This document shows positions 1 to 9,435 of a stretch of DNA of 64,000 nucleotides, in pieces. Positions within the stretch are counted from its first letter, which is position 1. Each line of letters begins with the position of its first letter. This DNA is from Bacillota bacterium (GTDB lineage: Bacteria; Bacillota; Clostridia; Acetivibrionales; DTU013). Under the pieces are notes generated by a model. The model did no database searches, was not told the origin of the DNA, and saw only the letters and a program-made list of their open reading frames with translations. The stretch covers positions 62,001 to 126,000 of the forward strand of contig JAEYRV010000053.1 of assembly GCA_023435305.1 (NCBI GenBank). Direction: 5' to 3'. The position numbers and the translations under genes were made by a program.

Positions 1-246
1 GCCTTCGGCAGGTTCTACAGTCCGGAGGAATACGATGAAAGGACAGGGATCCTTCGTTATCGGGGAGTCAAGGATAAGCTGAAGGAAAATGTGGCGGACG
101 TAAGCAAGGAGAGGCTGAAGGATGAAGACATCGCCTTCTTTGTTGAAAAAAATCCAGACTACATTAAGGGATACGATCTTGTGTGCATCACGAAGCTTAG
201 CAAATCAAATTTGTCTGCCAGAATGCAGAAGCTTTTATTTGAATGA
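1..246 (+). CDS. C-terminal end of an unidentified protein (partial)
   Basis: The reading frame is open from the first base and ends at TGA 244-246, giving the last 81 residues of a protein whose start lies outside the window. The fragment is rich in charged residues and ends LSARMQKLLFE. I do not recognise a domain. It is about 145 bp upstream of, and on the same strand as, the GH3-family gene, so it could be the preceding member of that cluster. That link is inference only. Confidence 0.6.
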   Translation, partial: AFGRFYSPEEYDERTGILRYRGVKDKLKENVADVSKERLKDEDIAFFVEKNPDYIKGYDLVCITKLSKSNLSARMQKLLFE

Positions 247-391
247 CAGGTGGCATGAGGCCCTGACCTCTATAGGTAGTGGAGCTATGTCACATGATAC
301 AGCATAATCAATTCAGCTTTCGGTTTTGTGTTAAGAAGCGATCCAAACTGATAATACTATCAAACTAATAATACAAAAGGCCGGTGTTATT

Positions 392-1975
392 ATGAGAAGC
401 CCGAAAAATTTCTTCTGTTATCTTGTCAATACTTTGTGCTGCCAGCTTTACAAGGCAGACTACATAAGGTTTGCCGGGATAACTGCTGCAGAAGAGGTGC
501 AGGAGGAAAGGCTGAAGGAGATCCTGTCAAAAAATAAGGAGACGGTCTATGGCAGAAAGTATGGCTTTAATGAGATAGACAGCATAAAAGCCTATCAGGA
601 GAAGGTGCCGCTGTCTGATTATGAAACCTACAGGCCTTATATAGAACAATTGTCGGAAAAGGAAGAGAGCCTTCTGACAATGGAGAAAATAATAACCTTC
701 GAGCCAACAAGCGGTTCGACGAAAGCAGCCAAGCTTATTCCCTATACAAAGTCACTGAAGGAAGAGTTCCAGAGGGGAATAAAGCCATGGATCTATGACC
801 TGTATACTTCATATCCCGAAATCAGGTGGGGAAAGAGCTACTGGTCCATCACGCCGGCAGCAGGGGAAAGGCAATATACCAAAAGCGGCATACCTATTGG
901 CTTTGAGGAGGATGCCGACTATTTCGGCAGGCTGGAAAAATATTTGATGGACAGGGTGTTCGCACGTCCATCCGATATTGGAAAAGAAACTGATATGGAA
1001 AGGTTTTATACCAGAACGATTATAGAGCTGCTTAAAACAAAGGAGCTGGCGCTGATTTCAATATGGAATCCAACTTACCTGCTTCTCCTTTTGGATTATC
1101 TTGATGAGAATAAAGAACGGCTGCTTGATGAATTAAGCCGCGGCAGGCGCGAGGAGATCCGGCAGGCCGTGTGCAGCAAGGATTACAGTAAAATATGGCC
1201 GGAGCTGAGGGTAATAAGCTGCTGGTGCGATGCCTATGCTGCCACTTATGCAGATAAAGTGAAAAACCTGTTCCCACACTGTTTAGTCCAACCTAAAGGA
1301 TTGCTGTCTACGGAAAGCTTTGTTACATTTCCTTTTGCCGGTGAAAAGGGAGGGATCCTTAGTGTTCGCTCGCACTTTTTCGAGTTCATTGATATCAATG
1401 AGAACCAGATCCGCCTTGTGAATGAACTTGAAACAGGAAAGGAATATGAGGTAGTGGTGACAACTGGCGGGGGTTTTTATCGTTATCGTACTTATGATAT
1501 AGTTAAGGTGGTCGGATGGAGAAAAAGTATGCCGCTGCTTGTTTTTACAGGAAAGAATGACAGGATAAGCGACAGGTTTGGTGAAAAGCTGCATGAGGCA
1601 TTTGTAAGGGAGACAGTGGAGAGGCTTGCTCCGGGAGCCGAATTTTATATGGTTGCTCCCCGGAAGGATCGTTATGTTTTATATATAAAAAGCGATAACC
1701 TGCTTCCTTCCGGAGAAGAGGTGGACAAGGCTCTGAGAGAAAGCTTTCATTATGATTACTGCAGAAAGCTGGGGCAGCTGAAGGAGCTGCAGATATTTGT
1801 GCTGACAGGTGATCCAAAGAAGGAATATGTGGACGGATGCCTGGCGGCAGGGCAGAAGCTTGGAGATATCAAGCCTGCATGGCTTTCGGCACGAGAGGAC
1901 TGGGATAGGTATTTCACGGGCTATTTAGCGGATCAGGCAGCAAATGAGCAATGGAAGCAATTTGGCCGCTATTAG
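392..1975 (+). CDS. GH3 auxin-responsive-promoter family acyl-adenylating enzyme
   Basis: This 527-residue protein has the length and motifs of the GH3 family. Its members activate a carboxylate with ATP and pass the acyl group to an amine or thiol. The nucleotide-binding motif TSGSTKAAK is at about residues 106-114. The family motif TTGGGFYRYRTYDIV is near residue 355, followed by a GKNDRISDRFGEKL hinge segment. No signal peptide is visible, so it should be cytosolic. It precedes two radical SAM genes and a GNAT-like gene on the same strand, suggesting it activates or conjugates an acyl group in a small-molecule pathway. Bacterial GH3 proteins are rarely characterised and the substrate cannot be read from sequence. 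The family call is firm; the pathway is inference. Confidence 0.88.
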   Translation: MRSPKNFFCYLVNTLCCQLYKADYIRFAGITAAEEVQEERLKEILSKNKETVYGRKYGFNEIDSIKAYQEKVPLSDYETYRPYIEQLSEKEESLLTMEKIITFEPTSGSTKAAKLIPYTKSLKEEFQRGIKPWIYDLYTSYPEIRWGKSYWSITPAAGERQYTKSGIPIGFEEDADYFGRLEKYLMDRVFARPSDIGKETDMERFYTRTIIELLKTKELALISIWNPTYLLLLLDYLDENKERLLDELSRGRREEIRQAVCSKDYSKIWPELRVISCWCDAYAATYADKVKNLFPHCLVQPKGLLSTESFVTFPFAGEKGGILSVRSHFFEFIDINENQIRLVNELETGKEYEVVVTTGGGFYRYRTYDIVKVVGWRKSMPLLVFTGKNDRISDRFGEKLHEAFVRETVERLAPGAEFYMVAPRKDRYVLYIKSDNLLPSGEEVDKALRESFHYDYCRKLGQLKELQIFVLTGDPKKEYVDGCLAAGQKLGDIKPAWLSAREDWDRYFTGYLADQAANEQWKQFGRY

Positions 1976-2057
1976 TGCGAAGATGAATGGGTGCGATATT
2001 CAATAATGAATAATTCAGATATTTGGTAGACATAAGCATGAGGACGAATGGGTGCGA

Positions 2058-2197
2058 TGGACAGAATTTCAAGTTTAGTCCGCTTTTTGGGGAATACTTT
2101 TGAGCTTTTTCCATAAACGGATCACATAATATGGTGATTATTGGAATATGTTAACCAATAACTGGGAAATAAAGGACTAAACTTGAAATTCTGTCCA
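2058..2197. repeat. MITE-like element with 24-bp terminal inverted repeats
   Basis: A 24-bp sequence at 2058-2081 (core ACAGAATTTCAAGTTTAG) recurs as its exact reverse complement at 2174-2197, with 92 bp between. There is no coding capacity. The size and perfect ends resemble a miniature inverted-repeat element. It fills much of the 341-bp gap between the GH3 and radical SAM genes. The rest of the gap holds two 16-bp direct repeats (2208-2223 and 2238-2253) and a repeated GAATGGGTGCGAT (near 1986 and 2046). Confidence 0.75.
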
Positions 2198-2317
2198 GTC
2201 AGGTTTCCATGAAGCCGCATCAAGCAAGTAAAAGCAACATGAAGCCGCATCAAACTAACCCAAAGCATAAGATTGAACAATAAGTTGTAATAAAACAATA
2301 AAGGCAGGTATATTCAA

Positions 2318-3679
2318 ATGAAAATCGCATTGATAGCTCCGGCGGGAGCAATGCACAGATATAATGGAAGCTTTGGAAAATCTCTGCATTACGCACCACT
2401 TACATTAACTACACTAGCTGCACTTGTACCTGAGGAACTAAATGCAGAGGTGGTTATTTACGATGAGACAGCAGGGGATATACCTCTGGATCTTGAGGCA
2501 GATATAATAGGGATTACATGTATTACGGGTACAGCACCCAGATGCTACGCTTACGCGGACTACTTCCGCAGCAGGGGAATAAAGGTGGTTATGGGCGGGG
2601 TACACCCTTCATTGATGCCGCAGGAGGCTGCCGGCCATGCGGACACTGTTATGACCGGATTCTCGGAGTTTACCTTTCCGCAGATGCTCATGGATTTTGC
2701 AAGGGGAGAGCTGAAGCCCTTTTATCATCAGGATTGTGATTATACGATAGCAAAAAGACCGGTTCCCAGAAGAGAACTTCTGAATAAAAAAGGCTATATT
2801 ACGATAAATACAGTCGAGGCTGTCAGAGGCTGCAGCTTTCCATGCACCTTCTGCGCTTATCCGGCGGCGTTTGGCAGTACTATCCACAAGCGCCCTGTAG
2901 ATGAAGTTGTAAGAGAAGTCGAAACACTCAATGCCAAAATAATTGTTTTTCCCGATGTGAATCTGATCGCAGACAGGGCATATGCAATAAAGCTTTTTAC
3001 AGCGCTTATTCCGCTGAAGATAATTTGGCTCGGACTTGTTACCTCACACATAGGAGTGGATGAGGAGCTTATAGCTATATTTGAAAAGAGCGGGTGCAGG
3101 GGACTGCTCATAGGCTTCGAATCGATCTGGCAGTCATCACAGAAATATATCAATAAAGGTGTAAACCATGTCGAGGACTATGGGGAGTTGATGAAAAAGC
3201 TCCATGCCCATGGTATCCTGGTGCAGGGGTGCTTTGCCTTTGGGGGCGACGATGAGGATAAGTCTGTATTTGAGCAAACCGCAGAGATGATCACAAAAAT
3301 AAAGATCGATTTGCCCAGATACAGCATACTTACACCGTTTCCCAACACCCAGTTGTATAGAGAACTGGACAAGGTAGGACGGATCACAGAACGCAATTGG
3401 GCGATGTATGATGTTGAGCACTGTGTTTTCAAACCTGCAAAGATGACTGTGGATGAGCTTGAAGAGGGAATCATATGGGCATGGAAGCATACCTACACCG
3501 CAAAGGATATTGCAGCAAGGCTTGCTCCCTTTAGGCACAGCCCCTGGATGTCGATTCCGCTTAATATGGGATATAGAAAATACGCCAATAAGTTTCTGCA
3601 CTTTACAAGGGACATTATGTGCGACAACTCGGACATTCCGGTTCCGGCTGAAATCAGATCCAGGGATGATCCAGAATAG
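2318..3679 (+). CDS. B12-binding-type radical SAM protein (first of two)
   Basis: The protein has 453 residues. The N-terminal part (about 1-140) resembles the Rossmann-like cobalamin-binding domain of this family. It is followed by a radical SAM domain whose cluster-binding motif is C172-x3-C176-x2-C179 (CSFPCTFC), and a C-terminal extension of about 120 residues. The classical DxHxxG cobalamin motif is not visible, as in many members of this class. Known relatives carry out radical methylation or ring-forming chemistry on unactivated carbons. The start follows an AGGCAGG site. A related protein is encoded 147 bp downstream, so the two probably act in one pathway. The substrate is unknown. 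Confidence 0.9.
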   Translation: MKIALIAPAGAMHRYNGSFGKSLHYAPLTLTTLAALVPEELNAEVVIYDETAGDIPLDLEADIIGITCITGTAPRCYAYADYFRSRGIKVVMGGVHPSLMPQEAAGHADTVMTGFSEFTFPQMLMDFARGELKPFYHQDCDYTIAKRPVPRRELLNKKGYITINTVEAVRGCSFPCTFCAYPAAFGSTIHKRPVDEVVREVETLNAKIIVFPDVNLIADRAYAIKLFTALIPLKIIWLGLVTSHIGVDEELIAIFEKSGCRGLLIGFESIWQSSQKYINKGVNHVEDYGELMKKLHAHGILVQGCFAFGGDDEDKSVFEQTAEMITKIKIDLPRYSILTPFPNTQLYRELDKVGRITERNWAMYDVEHCVFKPAKMTVDELEEGIIWAWKHTYTAKDIAARLAPFRHSPWMSIPLNMGYRKYANKFLHFTRDIMCDNSDIPVPAEIRSRDDPE

Positions 3680-3826
3680 AACTATACCGGCACTGCCGTG
3701 GTGCGGCGAATAGGTTTAGTATACTTAATGGTGTATGCGCGCCGGAACTTATGCACAGACATGCCGGAGCTTATGCATAGTTGTGCCAGATAATTTTGCA
3801 CAGTACATATTACAAGGAGATATGAA

Positions 3827-5158
3827 ATGAAGCTGACATTTATATTGCCGGCAATAGGGAAAAAGCCGGGGCAGAAATATATTGGTACGTGGAAAATGGA
3901 GCCCTTGACCATCGCCGTGCTGAAAAGTCTGATGCCTGATGACATAGAGACAGCCTTTTATGATGACAGAATCGAGCTGATTAACTATGATGAACCTACC
4001 GACATTGTGGCGATAGTTGTCGAAACATATACAGCTGCCAGAAGCTATGCGATCAGCAGGGCTTTCAGGGAAAGAGGAGTCAAGGTGGTCCTGGGGGGCT
4101 ATCATGTGACGATGGTGCCTGAGGAGGCTGCGCAGCATGCAGATGCCATCATCACAGGCAATGCTGAAGCGGTATGGGAAGAAATGCTGAAGGATTGCCA
4201 AAATGGTGAACTAAAGCCGTGTTACAGCGGCAGGACCGCATACAGCCCGTTGCTGCCGGATAAGTCCATTTTTGCCGGGAAGAGATATATGCCGGTCTCT
4301 TTGACCGAGACGGGGAGGGGCTGCTGCAACAATTGCGATTTTTGTTCCATAGCAGGCTATTATGGCTGTAAATATCATGCTCGTCCACACGAGCAAATTC
4401 TCAATGACATCAAAAGCTCTGAACATAAATATCATTTTCTTGTGGATGACAATCTGATAGCGGACAAGAAAAATGCAATGGAGCTTTTTGAAAAAATCAG
4501 GCCGATGAAAATCAAGTGGGCAGGCCAGGGCACCCTCAGCATGGCAAAGGATGAGGCGCTGCTGAAGGCCATGAAGGAAAGCGGCTGCGAGATCATCTTG
4601 ATTGGCTTTGAAAGCCTTGAAGAGGAAAACCTGAGACAGATGAGAAAATCGGTAAATCTGAATATAAAGGAAAGAGATGAACTGGTTAAGCGCATCCATG
4701 ATGCAGGGATAGGCATTTATGCGACTTTCGTATTCGGCTATGATTATGATACAGAGCAGACCATTGAAAATGCACTGCGTTTTTCAGAAAAACACAGGTT
4801 CTATACAGCAGCCTTCAACCATCTGCTGCCTTTCCCCGGTACGGGTCTGTATGAGCGCCTGAAGCAGGAAGACAGACTCCTGACAGAGAAATGGTGGCTT
4901 GCAGAGGATTACAACTATGGCGAGCTGGCATTCAAGCCGAAGAACATGTCACCGGAAAGGCTCAGCCGGCTTTGCCGGGATGCCAGGAAGGAGTTTTCCA
5001 ATGGTAAAAACATACTTCGGAGAGGACTCTCTGCTATGGGAAGGACAAGCCCGCTGCTGTGGTTCTTGTTCTGGGCTATGAATCTGAGTATCGGCGGAGA
5101 GGTTGATGAAAAAATGAATGTGCCTGTTGGGAGGAATCTGGATGAACTTCCCAAATGA
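3827..5158 (+). CDS. B12-binding-type radical SAM protein (second of two)
   Basis: This 443-residue protein has the same order as its neighbour. The B12-binding-like region is at 1-135. The radical SAM motif is C166-x3-C170-x2-C173 within GRGCCNNCDFC, followed by the FLVDDNLIADKK segment typical of B12-radical SAM enzymes. The C-terminal part is about 100 residues long. Its ATG follows a strong AAGGAG site. Its 3' end overlaps the next gene by 17 bp, indicating translational coupling with the GNAT-like protein. The two radical SAM proteins appear diverged in sequence, so they probably catalyse different steps rather than being a recent duplication. Confidence 0.9.
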   Translation: MKLTFILPAIGKKPGQKYIGTWKMEPLTIAVLKSLMPDDIETAFYDDRIELINYDEPTDIVAIVVETYTAARSYAISRAFRERGVKVVLGGYHVTMVPEEAAQHADAIITGNAEAVWEEMLKDCQNGELKPCYSGRTAYSPLLPDKSIFAGKRYMPVSLTETGRGCCNNCDFCSIAGYYGCKYHARPHEQILNDIKSSEHKYHFLVDDNLIADKKNAMELFEKIRPMKIKWAGQGTLSMAKDEALLKAMKESGCEIILIGFESLEEENLRQMRKSVNLNIKERDELVKRIHDAGIGIYATFVFGYDYDTEQTIENALRFSEKHRFYTAAFNHLLPFPGTGLYERLKQEDRLLTEKWWLAEDYNYGELAFKPKNMSPERLSRLCRDARKEFSNGKNILRRGLSAMGRTSPLLWFLFWAMNLSIGGEVDEKMNVPVGRNLDELPK

Positions 5159-6239
5159 TAAGTTTGAGCTTGTTCTTGCAGAACACAGCGATTGGCCTTA
5201 TATAAAATCGATTTATAACAGCGGAGAATTTGATGGAGGGATCGCCGTACAATATTTAAGGGATCCAAACCCCATAGCTTCGTTTGAGCGGGAAGGGGAA
5301 AAAGCAGTCATTCTGATGCTCAGAGACAGGCAGGCGGACAAGACGGCCGGATTTGGAGCCTGTATTATCAAAAAAGTTTTCAAAGACAATAAAATCGTGA
5401 ATATGGGGTATTTGACCGGCCTCAAGCTGTTGCCGGAATACCGGAAAAAGGTGTTGTTCATTTCTTATGCCTATCAGAAGCTGTATGAGTATACTAAGGA
5501 TTATGTAGACTTTTATTTCACAACCATACTACAAGAAAATACGGTAGTACAGAAGATGCTGGAGAAGCCAAGAAAGCTCATGCCCTTATATGAGTATCTG
5601 GGAGATTATCGGGTTTACTTCTGCAAATCGGGGATCAGGTCTTTCGGGAGTGGAGTAAATTCGCGCCGTGGTTCAAAAGCCCAGGATCGATACATAGCCA
5701 GACGGTGCTGCAGAAATGAGGCGGAGGCTTTCTTTGCCGGACAGTCTCAGATTGTGGATCTATCCCTGGAAAGCATATCGTCGTACGACCTGAAGAATGC
5801 TGTCTATTATGGATTATACAAAGAGGGCGCCTTGTGTGCATGCGGCTATGTTCTGAATCAACAGCATTATAAGCAGTATGTAGTAAAAAATTATAGCGGA
5901 ATATACAGGTTGATAAGCAAGCTTCCCACAAGGCTGCTGGGTTACCCTTCATTTCCGCGGATAAATAAAGCCGCTAACTGCGCTTGCGCAGGTTTGTGGG
6001 CAGAGAACGATAATGCAGCCCTGGCACACAGGCTGTGGCAGTTTATGAGACAGGACGCAAGAGAGTTCGATTTTATAATGATTGGCTTGCATGAAAGCCA
6101 CCCCCTCAGATCATATTTTGATAAAACCAAACACATCCAGTATGACAGCCGTATGTATATTGTCGACTTTGAGCATGACAAAAAAGCTTATGAATCGCTC
6201 TTTGGGAAAAAGCTATATGTAGATGTCGCATTTCTATAG
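5142..6239 (+). CDS. GNAT-like N-acyltransferase
   Basis: I chose ATG 5142 (365 residues) over the in-frame ATG at 5118 because GGGAGG lies 7 bp upstream of it. The first 170 residues read as a GNAT fold: a strand with GFGACIIKKVF, then VNMGYLTGLKLLPEYRKK, where the acetyl-CoA loop is expected, then a helix. The second half (about 190-365) could be a further GNAT-like or substrate domain. It overlaps the radical SAM gene by 17 bp, so it is the last gene of the cluster. Together with the GH3 enzyme it suggests acylation of the cluster's product. The family call is moderate and the function is inferred. Confidence 0.72.
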   Translation: MNFPNDKFELVLAEHSDWPYIKSIYNSGEFDGGIAVQYLRDPNPIASFEREGEKAVILMLRDRQADKTAGFGACIIKKVFKDNKIVNMGYLTGLKLLPEYRKKVLFISYAYQKLYEYTKDYVDFYFTTILQENTVVQKMLEKPRKLMPLYEYLGDYRVYFCKSGIRSFGSGVNSRRGSKAQDRYIARRCCRNEAEAFFAGQSQIVDLSLESISSYDLKNAVYYGLYKEGALCACGYVLNQQHYKQYVVKNYSGIYRLISKLPTRLLGYPSFPRINKAANCACAGLWAENDNAALAHRLWQFMRQDAREFDFIMIGLHESHPLRSYFDKTKHIQYDSRMYIVDFEHDKKAYESLFGKKLYVDVAFL

Positions 6240-6383
6240 GAACAGAAGGACACATGGTAACAGTTCCTTTATGTCAACCGACTTTCAAGGGGATGATAAA
6301 GTTTAGCCGTATTTTTATCAAAACGGAAAGACCTGTGCAGAATGCTGACTGCGAGCAAGGATACTGGGTATTTACTTCAGTAA

Positions 6384-6581
6384 ATATCGGGGATAATGTT
6401 TCCTGTAAGCATGCTCCCGAGTGTGCTGGAATATGTCGGGATGGTACTGCCTGCTGCGTGGGGATTCAAACTCATGACGAGTGAAGTATTTGACATTAAG
6501 CTGCTAATACTGCTCATTGTTATCACGCTGACAGCAATTTTGCTTAATGTGTGTAAGCTATTGAAGATTCGGCTTGAGTAA
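6384..6581 (+). pseudogene. Remnant of an ABC-2 type permease (C-terminus only)
   Basis: An open stretch after a stop at 6381-6383 encodes about 65 residues that begin SGIMFPVSMLP, continue through LPAAWGF, and end with a hydrophobic segment and LLKIRLE. This is the usual C-terminal pattern of ABC-2 drug or lipid permeases (a proline-rich re-entrant loop before the last membrane helix). The other five helices and any partner ATPase are absent. I read it as a decayed gene rather than a small protein. An intact ABC-2 permease of the same broad family lies at 27468-28211, but the remnant does not look like a copy of it. Confidence 0.6.
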
Positions 6582-6881
6582 TTAGCAGGGCAGACTTTCT
6601 GAAAAGTATCCTGATTATGCGGAAAACTCTTAGGGGACTACTCGTTTTTGCAGCTTTTGAACAAAAATACGTTCAGAAAGAGCTGTTTTAATGAATAGAA
6701 GGCTTATTTCATAGACAATAGACATTTAAAATCTAAAATTTTCTCAGAAATATCGTACATAACTTGAAAAAGTGAGTAGTGCCCCCTGCTTCCTTGATGT
6801 AAATGTTTGGCTATTGTATTTTGTGATAATGCAGGATAGTATAAAATGTATAATACAAAATGCATAAAGGTGGGCTGCCGC

Positions 6882-7700
6882 TTGAAAATAAAGTCAACAG
6901 TGATTATTGCATTATCAGTAATATTGGTTTCTATATCAGTTATCGCCTTTTCTATAGTAATGAGAAACAAGCAGGAGCCGAAGACGGATGGGGCGATTGC
7001 TGCATCTGACAAAACCGGCGAGGTCAGTCAGCAGCCTTCGGGCGACAATGAAGGAGACAGTACCAAAGTGCCTGACGAAAGCAGTGAGAAGCAGTCAGAG
7101 GGTACCGAAGACAGCGGTGTTAAAATACCTGACGGGAGTAGTCAGCAGGATGGAGACGCAGATGAACCTGAGGGTAGTATTATTGCGCCAGAGAATGCTA
7201 AAGAAATTATCGGTGAAACCGCAGGCCTGGTTCTCCGGGCAATAGCGGACAAAGATTTTGATACAGTGTCAGATTATACACACCCGGAGTTTGGTGTTAG
7301 ATTTACTCCGTACACATTTGTTTCTGTTGAGAGTGATTTGGTCTTTACTAAAAATGAAATAAAAAACTTTCTAAATGACGTGAATGTTTATCATTGGGGC
7401 TATTACGATGGTTCGGGCGAAGAAATCAAGTTGACTCCCGGCGAGTACTACGAAAAATTTATATATCCCGCGGACTTTGTAAATGCTCCGCAAGTCGGAT
7501 ATAATGAGGTTTTAAGCTTCGGCAACATGTTGGAGAACCAATTTGAAGTATATAAGGGTGCAATCATTGTCGAGTACTATTATCCGGGATTCGATCCCCA
7601 GTATGGCGGAGCGGACTGGAGAAGTCTCAGACTGGTATTTCAGCAATATAAAGGGGAATGGAAGCTGACAGGGCTGATAAACAACCAGTGGACGACATAA
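6882..7700 (+). CDS. Membrane-anchored or secreted protein with acidic linker
   Basis: I chose the TTG at 6882 (272 residues) because AAAGGTGGG lies 7 bp upstream. An ATG at 6846 in the same frame lacks a site. The N-terminus is a single hydrophobic segment (about residues 3-26, IIALSVILVSISVIAF), giving a signal anchor. A low-complexity linker rich in S, E, D, G and Q (about 30-105) follows. The C-terminal part of about 165 residues is rich in Y, W and F and resembles extracytoplasmic domains of unknown function. No catalytic motif is evident. It stands alone between a permease remnant and the convergent tetR gene. Confidence 0.8.
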   Translation: MKIKSTVIIALSVILVSISVIAFSIVMRNKQEPKTDGAIAASDKTGEVSQQPSGDNEGDSTKVPDESSEKQSEGTEDSGVKIPDGSSQQDGDADEPEGSIIAPENAKEIIGETAGLVLRAIADKDFDTVSDYTHPEFGVRFTPYTFVSVESDLVFTKNEIKNFLNDVNVYHWGYYDGSGEEIKLTPGEYYEKFIYPADFVNAPQVGYNEVLSFGNMLENQFEVYKGAIIVEYYYPGFDPQYGGADWRSLRLVFQQYKGEWKLTGLINNQWTT

Positions 7701-7847
7701 CTAGGCGGTCAAATATCCCGCTTAGTTGAAATACTGCTAAGGCTCTTTGAATCGAGGTGTTATAACTAGGTCCGCTGCCTCGTTGAGATACAGTCAGCTT
7801 AAGAATTTGAAGTGTTACAGTATGTTGCAGACACGCCAGATAAATGT

Positions 7848-8438
7848 CTATCTAACGTGCCTGGCACCTAGCAAATTAAGAAGAAACTCCATTAAAGCGG
7901 CTTTTTTAGCCGCTTTGCTTATTTCTGCACTGTTATGGAGCACTGCGCTTATACCGGATAACAGGAAGTCGGTCAACAGATCCATATCTGTATTTGGAGG
8001 AGAAATTTCTCCACGCCTTGTGTAGTCAAGGAGAAGCTCGCTGAATATTGGCTTTAGCGAGAGGAGTGTCTTTTGATGAAGCATTGTCAGTACTTCTCTG
8101 TTGGCAGAGCCGCTGTTCATACTTCGGTATTCCTCCAAAGAGCTTTCCAGGTGAGATAATATGTGTTCTATCAGCTCCCAGAAAGCCTCTGCTTTTCCTT
8201 TGTTTATGATCTGCCTTAGATCCTCGATATACCTTGTATTATATTGTTCCAGCACTTCTGAGAATATCGCTTCCTTGGAGGAAAAGTGATGATAAAACAT
8301 GCCGATCTCTCCGTTTGCCTCACCAACGATAGAACGAATGGAGGTTTTTTCATAGCCTTGCTGCATAAACTGTCTGAATGCTATTTCAAGTAATTCCTGC
8401 TTTCTATGCTCGGGTTTCATTCGTGGCATTTCTGTCAT
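7848..8438 (-). CDS. TetR-family transcriptional repressor
   Basis: The 196-residue protein has a canonical N-terminal TetR helix-turn-helix (about residues 10-57: ELLEIAFRQFMQQGYEKTSI, then GEIGMFYHHFSSKEAIF) and a helical ligand domain. It is the second gene of a two-gene operon, 33 bp after the amidohydrolase, and probably represses its own operon through the two palindromes at 9436-9480. The last residues (GARHVR) are encoded by a GTGCC-GGCAC palindrome of the kind scattered through this window, so the natural C-terminus may have been altered by a repeat insertion. Confidence 0.93.
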   Translation of the reverse strand: MTEMPRMKPEHRKQELLEIAFRQFMQQGYEKTSIRSIVGEANGEIGMFYHHFSSKEAIFSEVLEQYNTRYIEDLRQIINKGKAEAFWELIEHILSHLESSLEEYRSMNSGSANREVLTMLHQKTLLSLKPIFSELLLDYTRRGEISPPNTDMDLLTDFLLSGISAVLHNSAEISKAAKKAALMEFLLNLLGARHVR

Positions 8439-8471
8439 CCTTTCTGTTATGAATCTACATTTTTGATGATT

Positions 8472-9422
8472 CTACACTTGTGATGTTTTCATATATAGAA
8501 CATGCTCTTTATTGTAGCTGCGTATCCCCCTCCTGATTATTACAGGCATGATAAGATAACGAAATAGCGCATTGCCTGGATGCAGCCACTCCTTATGGTA
8601 AATGGGTGGCATGACCGGTGGTTCTGAATCCATTCCAGCTGAAATTGTGGATAATGAGCAACCCTCATCGCTGCCCAATTTTGCGATCACCTCTCCGGCT
8701 GCATTTGTGATCAGAGATCCGCCCATCAGCCTGAAGCTTTCATTAATGGCTTTGACTCCGATGCCGCCTTTGAATTCAGGGAACGATCCGACAGCGTTTA
8801 TATATATGGTAGGTACTCTCAAATATTTAGAATATGCAGAAGTAACTGTATATGGCTGTTGATCAAAATGTGTCAGGTCTTTTTCAGATATTTGGGCGCT
8901 GGTTTTATAAGGAGCAGGACTTGCATGGGGCATCAGCATGAAGTCAATGCCGGCGGCCTTCATTCGTTGAAGTCTCCCGGCATAATGGTTGTCAGCGCAT
9001 AAGCCTATCCCGATCCTTCCGATGTCGGTATCTATAAAAGTATCACCGGTACAGCGCTTGAAACAGTATGCTTCTGCATTTTCCTTGCGGATTATGCCGC
9101 ATATATTTCCTTTTGGGCCGCTTAACAGGTATGAGTTATAAAAATCCCTGCCATCAGTCTCTATAAATCCAGCTCCTATGTATATCCCCAGCTGTGCAGA
9201 AAGCCCGCAAGCCCATTTGACGGTCTTCCCATCCGCTGCCTCGGCATATTGCCAGATAGACTCGTTGGGAATATAACCGCAGCCGGAAAGCTCTGGCAGT
9301 ACTGCAATATCAGCTTCTTGAGCTGCTGCTTGTTCAATCATTGAAGCAGCCTTGATGTATCCTGCCGCCTGTTCCTCGTAATAGTTTTTCAGCTGTATCA
9401 TGGCGATTTTTACATTTTTCAT
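8472..9422 (-). CDS. Carbon-nitrogen hydrolase (nitrilase superfamily)
   Basis: This 316-residue protein carries the nitrilase catalytic triad: E44 (VLPELSGCGY), K113 (IIRKENAEAY) and C142 (IGIGLCADNH). Such enzymes hydrolyse amides, carbamoyl compounds or nitriles in the cytosol; the substrate here is unknown. An AAGGAGG site precedes the ATG. The C-terminal 35 residues contain a hydrophobic stretch and are longer than usual. It is the first gene of an operon with the TetR repressor, so the substrate or product may be the TetR ligand. The start codon is about 30 bp from a strong promoter covered by two operators. Confidence 0.9.
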   Translation of the reverse strand: MKNVKIAMIQLKNYYEEQAAGYIKAASMIEQAAAQEADIAVLPELSGCGYIPNESIWQYAEAADGKTVKWACGLSAQLGIYIGAGFIETDGRDFYNSYLLSGPKGNICGIIRKENAEAYCFKRCTGDTFIDTDIGRIGIGLCADNHYAGRLQRMKAAGIDFMLMPHASPAPYKTSAQISEKDLTHFDQQPYTVTSAYSKYLRVPTIYINAVGSFPEFKGGIGVKAINESFRLMGGSLITNAAGEVIAKLGSDEGCSLSTISAGMDSEPPVMPPIYHKEWLHPGNALFRYLIMPVIIRRGIRSYNKEHVLYMKTSQV

Positions 9423-9435
9423 GTGCAGCCTCCTT

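Noticed and set aside
6254..6484. Small cysteine-containing protein of 76 residues
   Set aside because: It overlaps the ABC-2 permease remnant in another frame, has no clear ribosome site, and the remnant frame explains the sequence better.
7747..8025. Plus-strand 92-residue frame opposite the tetR gene
   Set aside because: It is antisense to a clear TetR protein and has no ribosome site.
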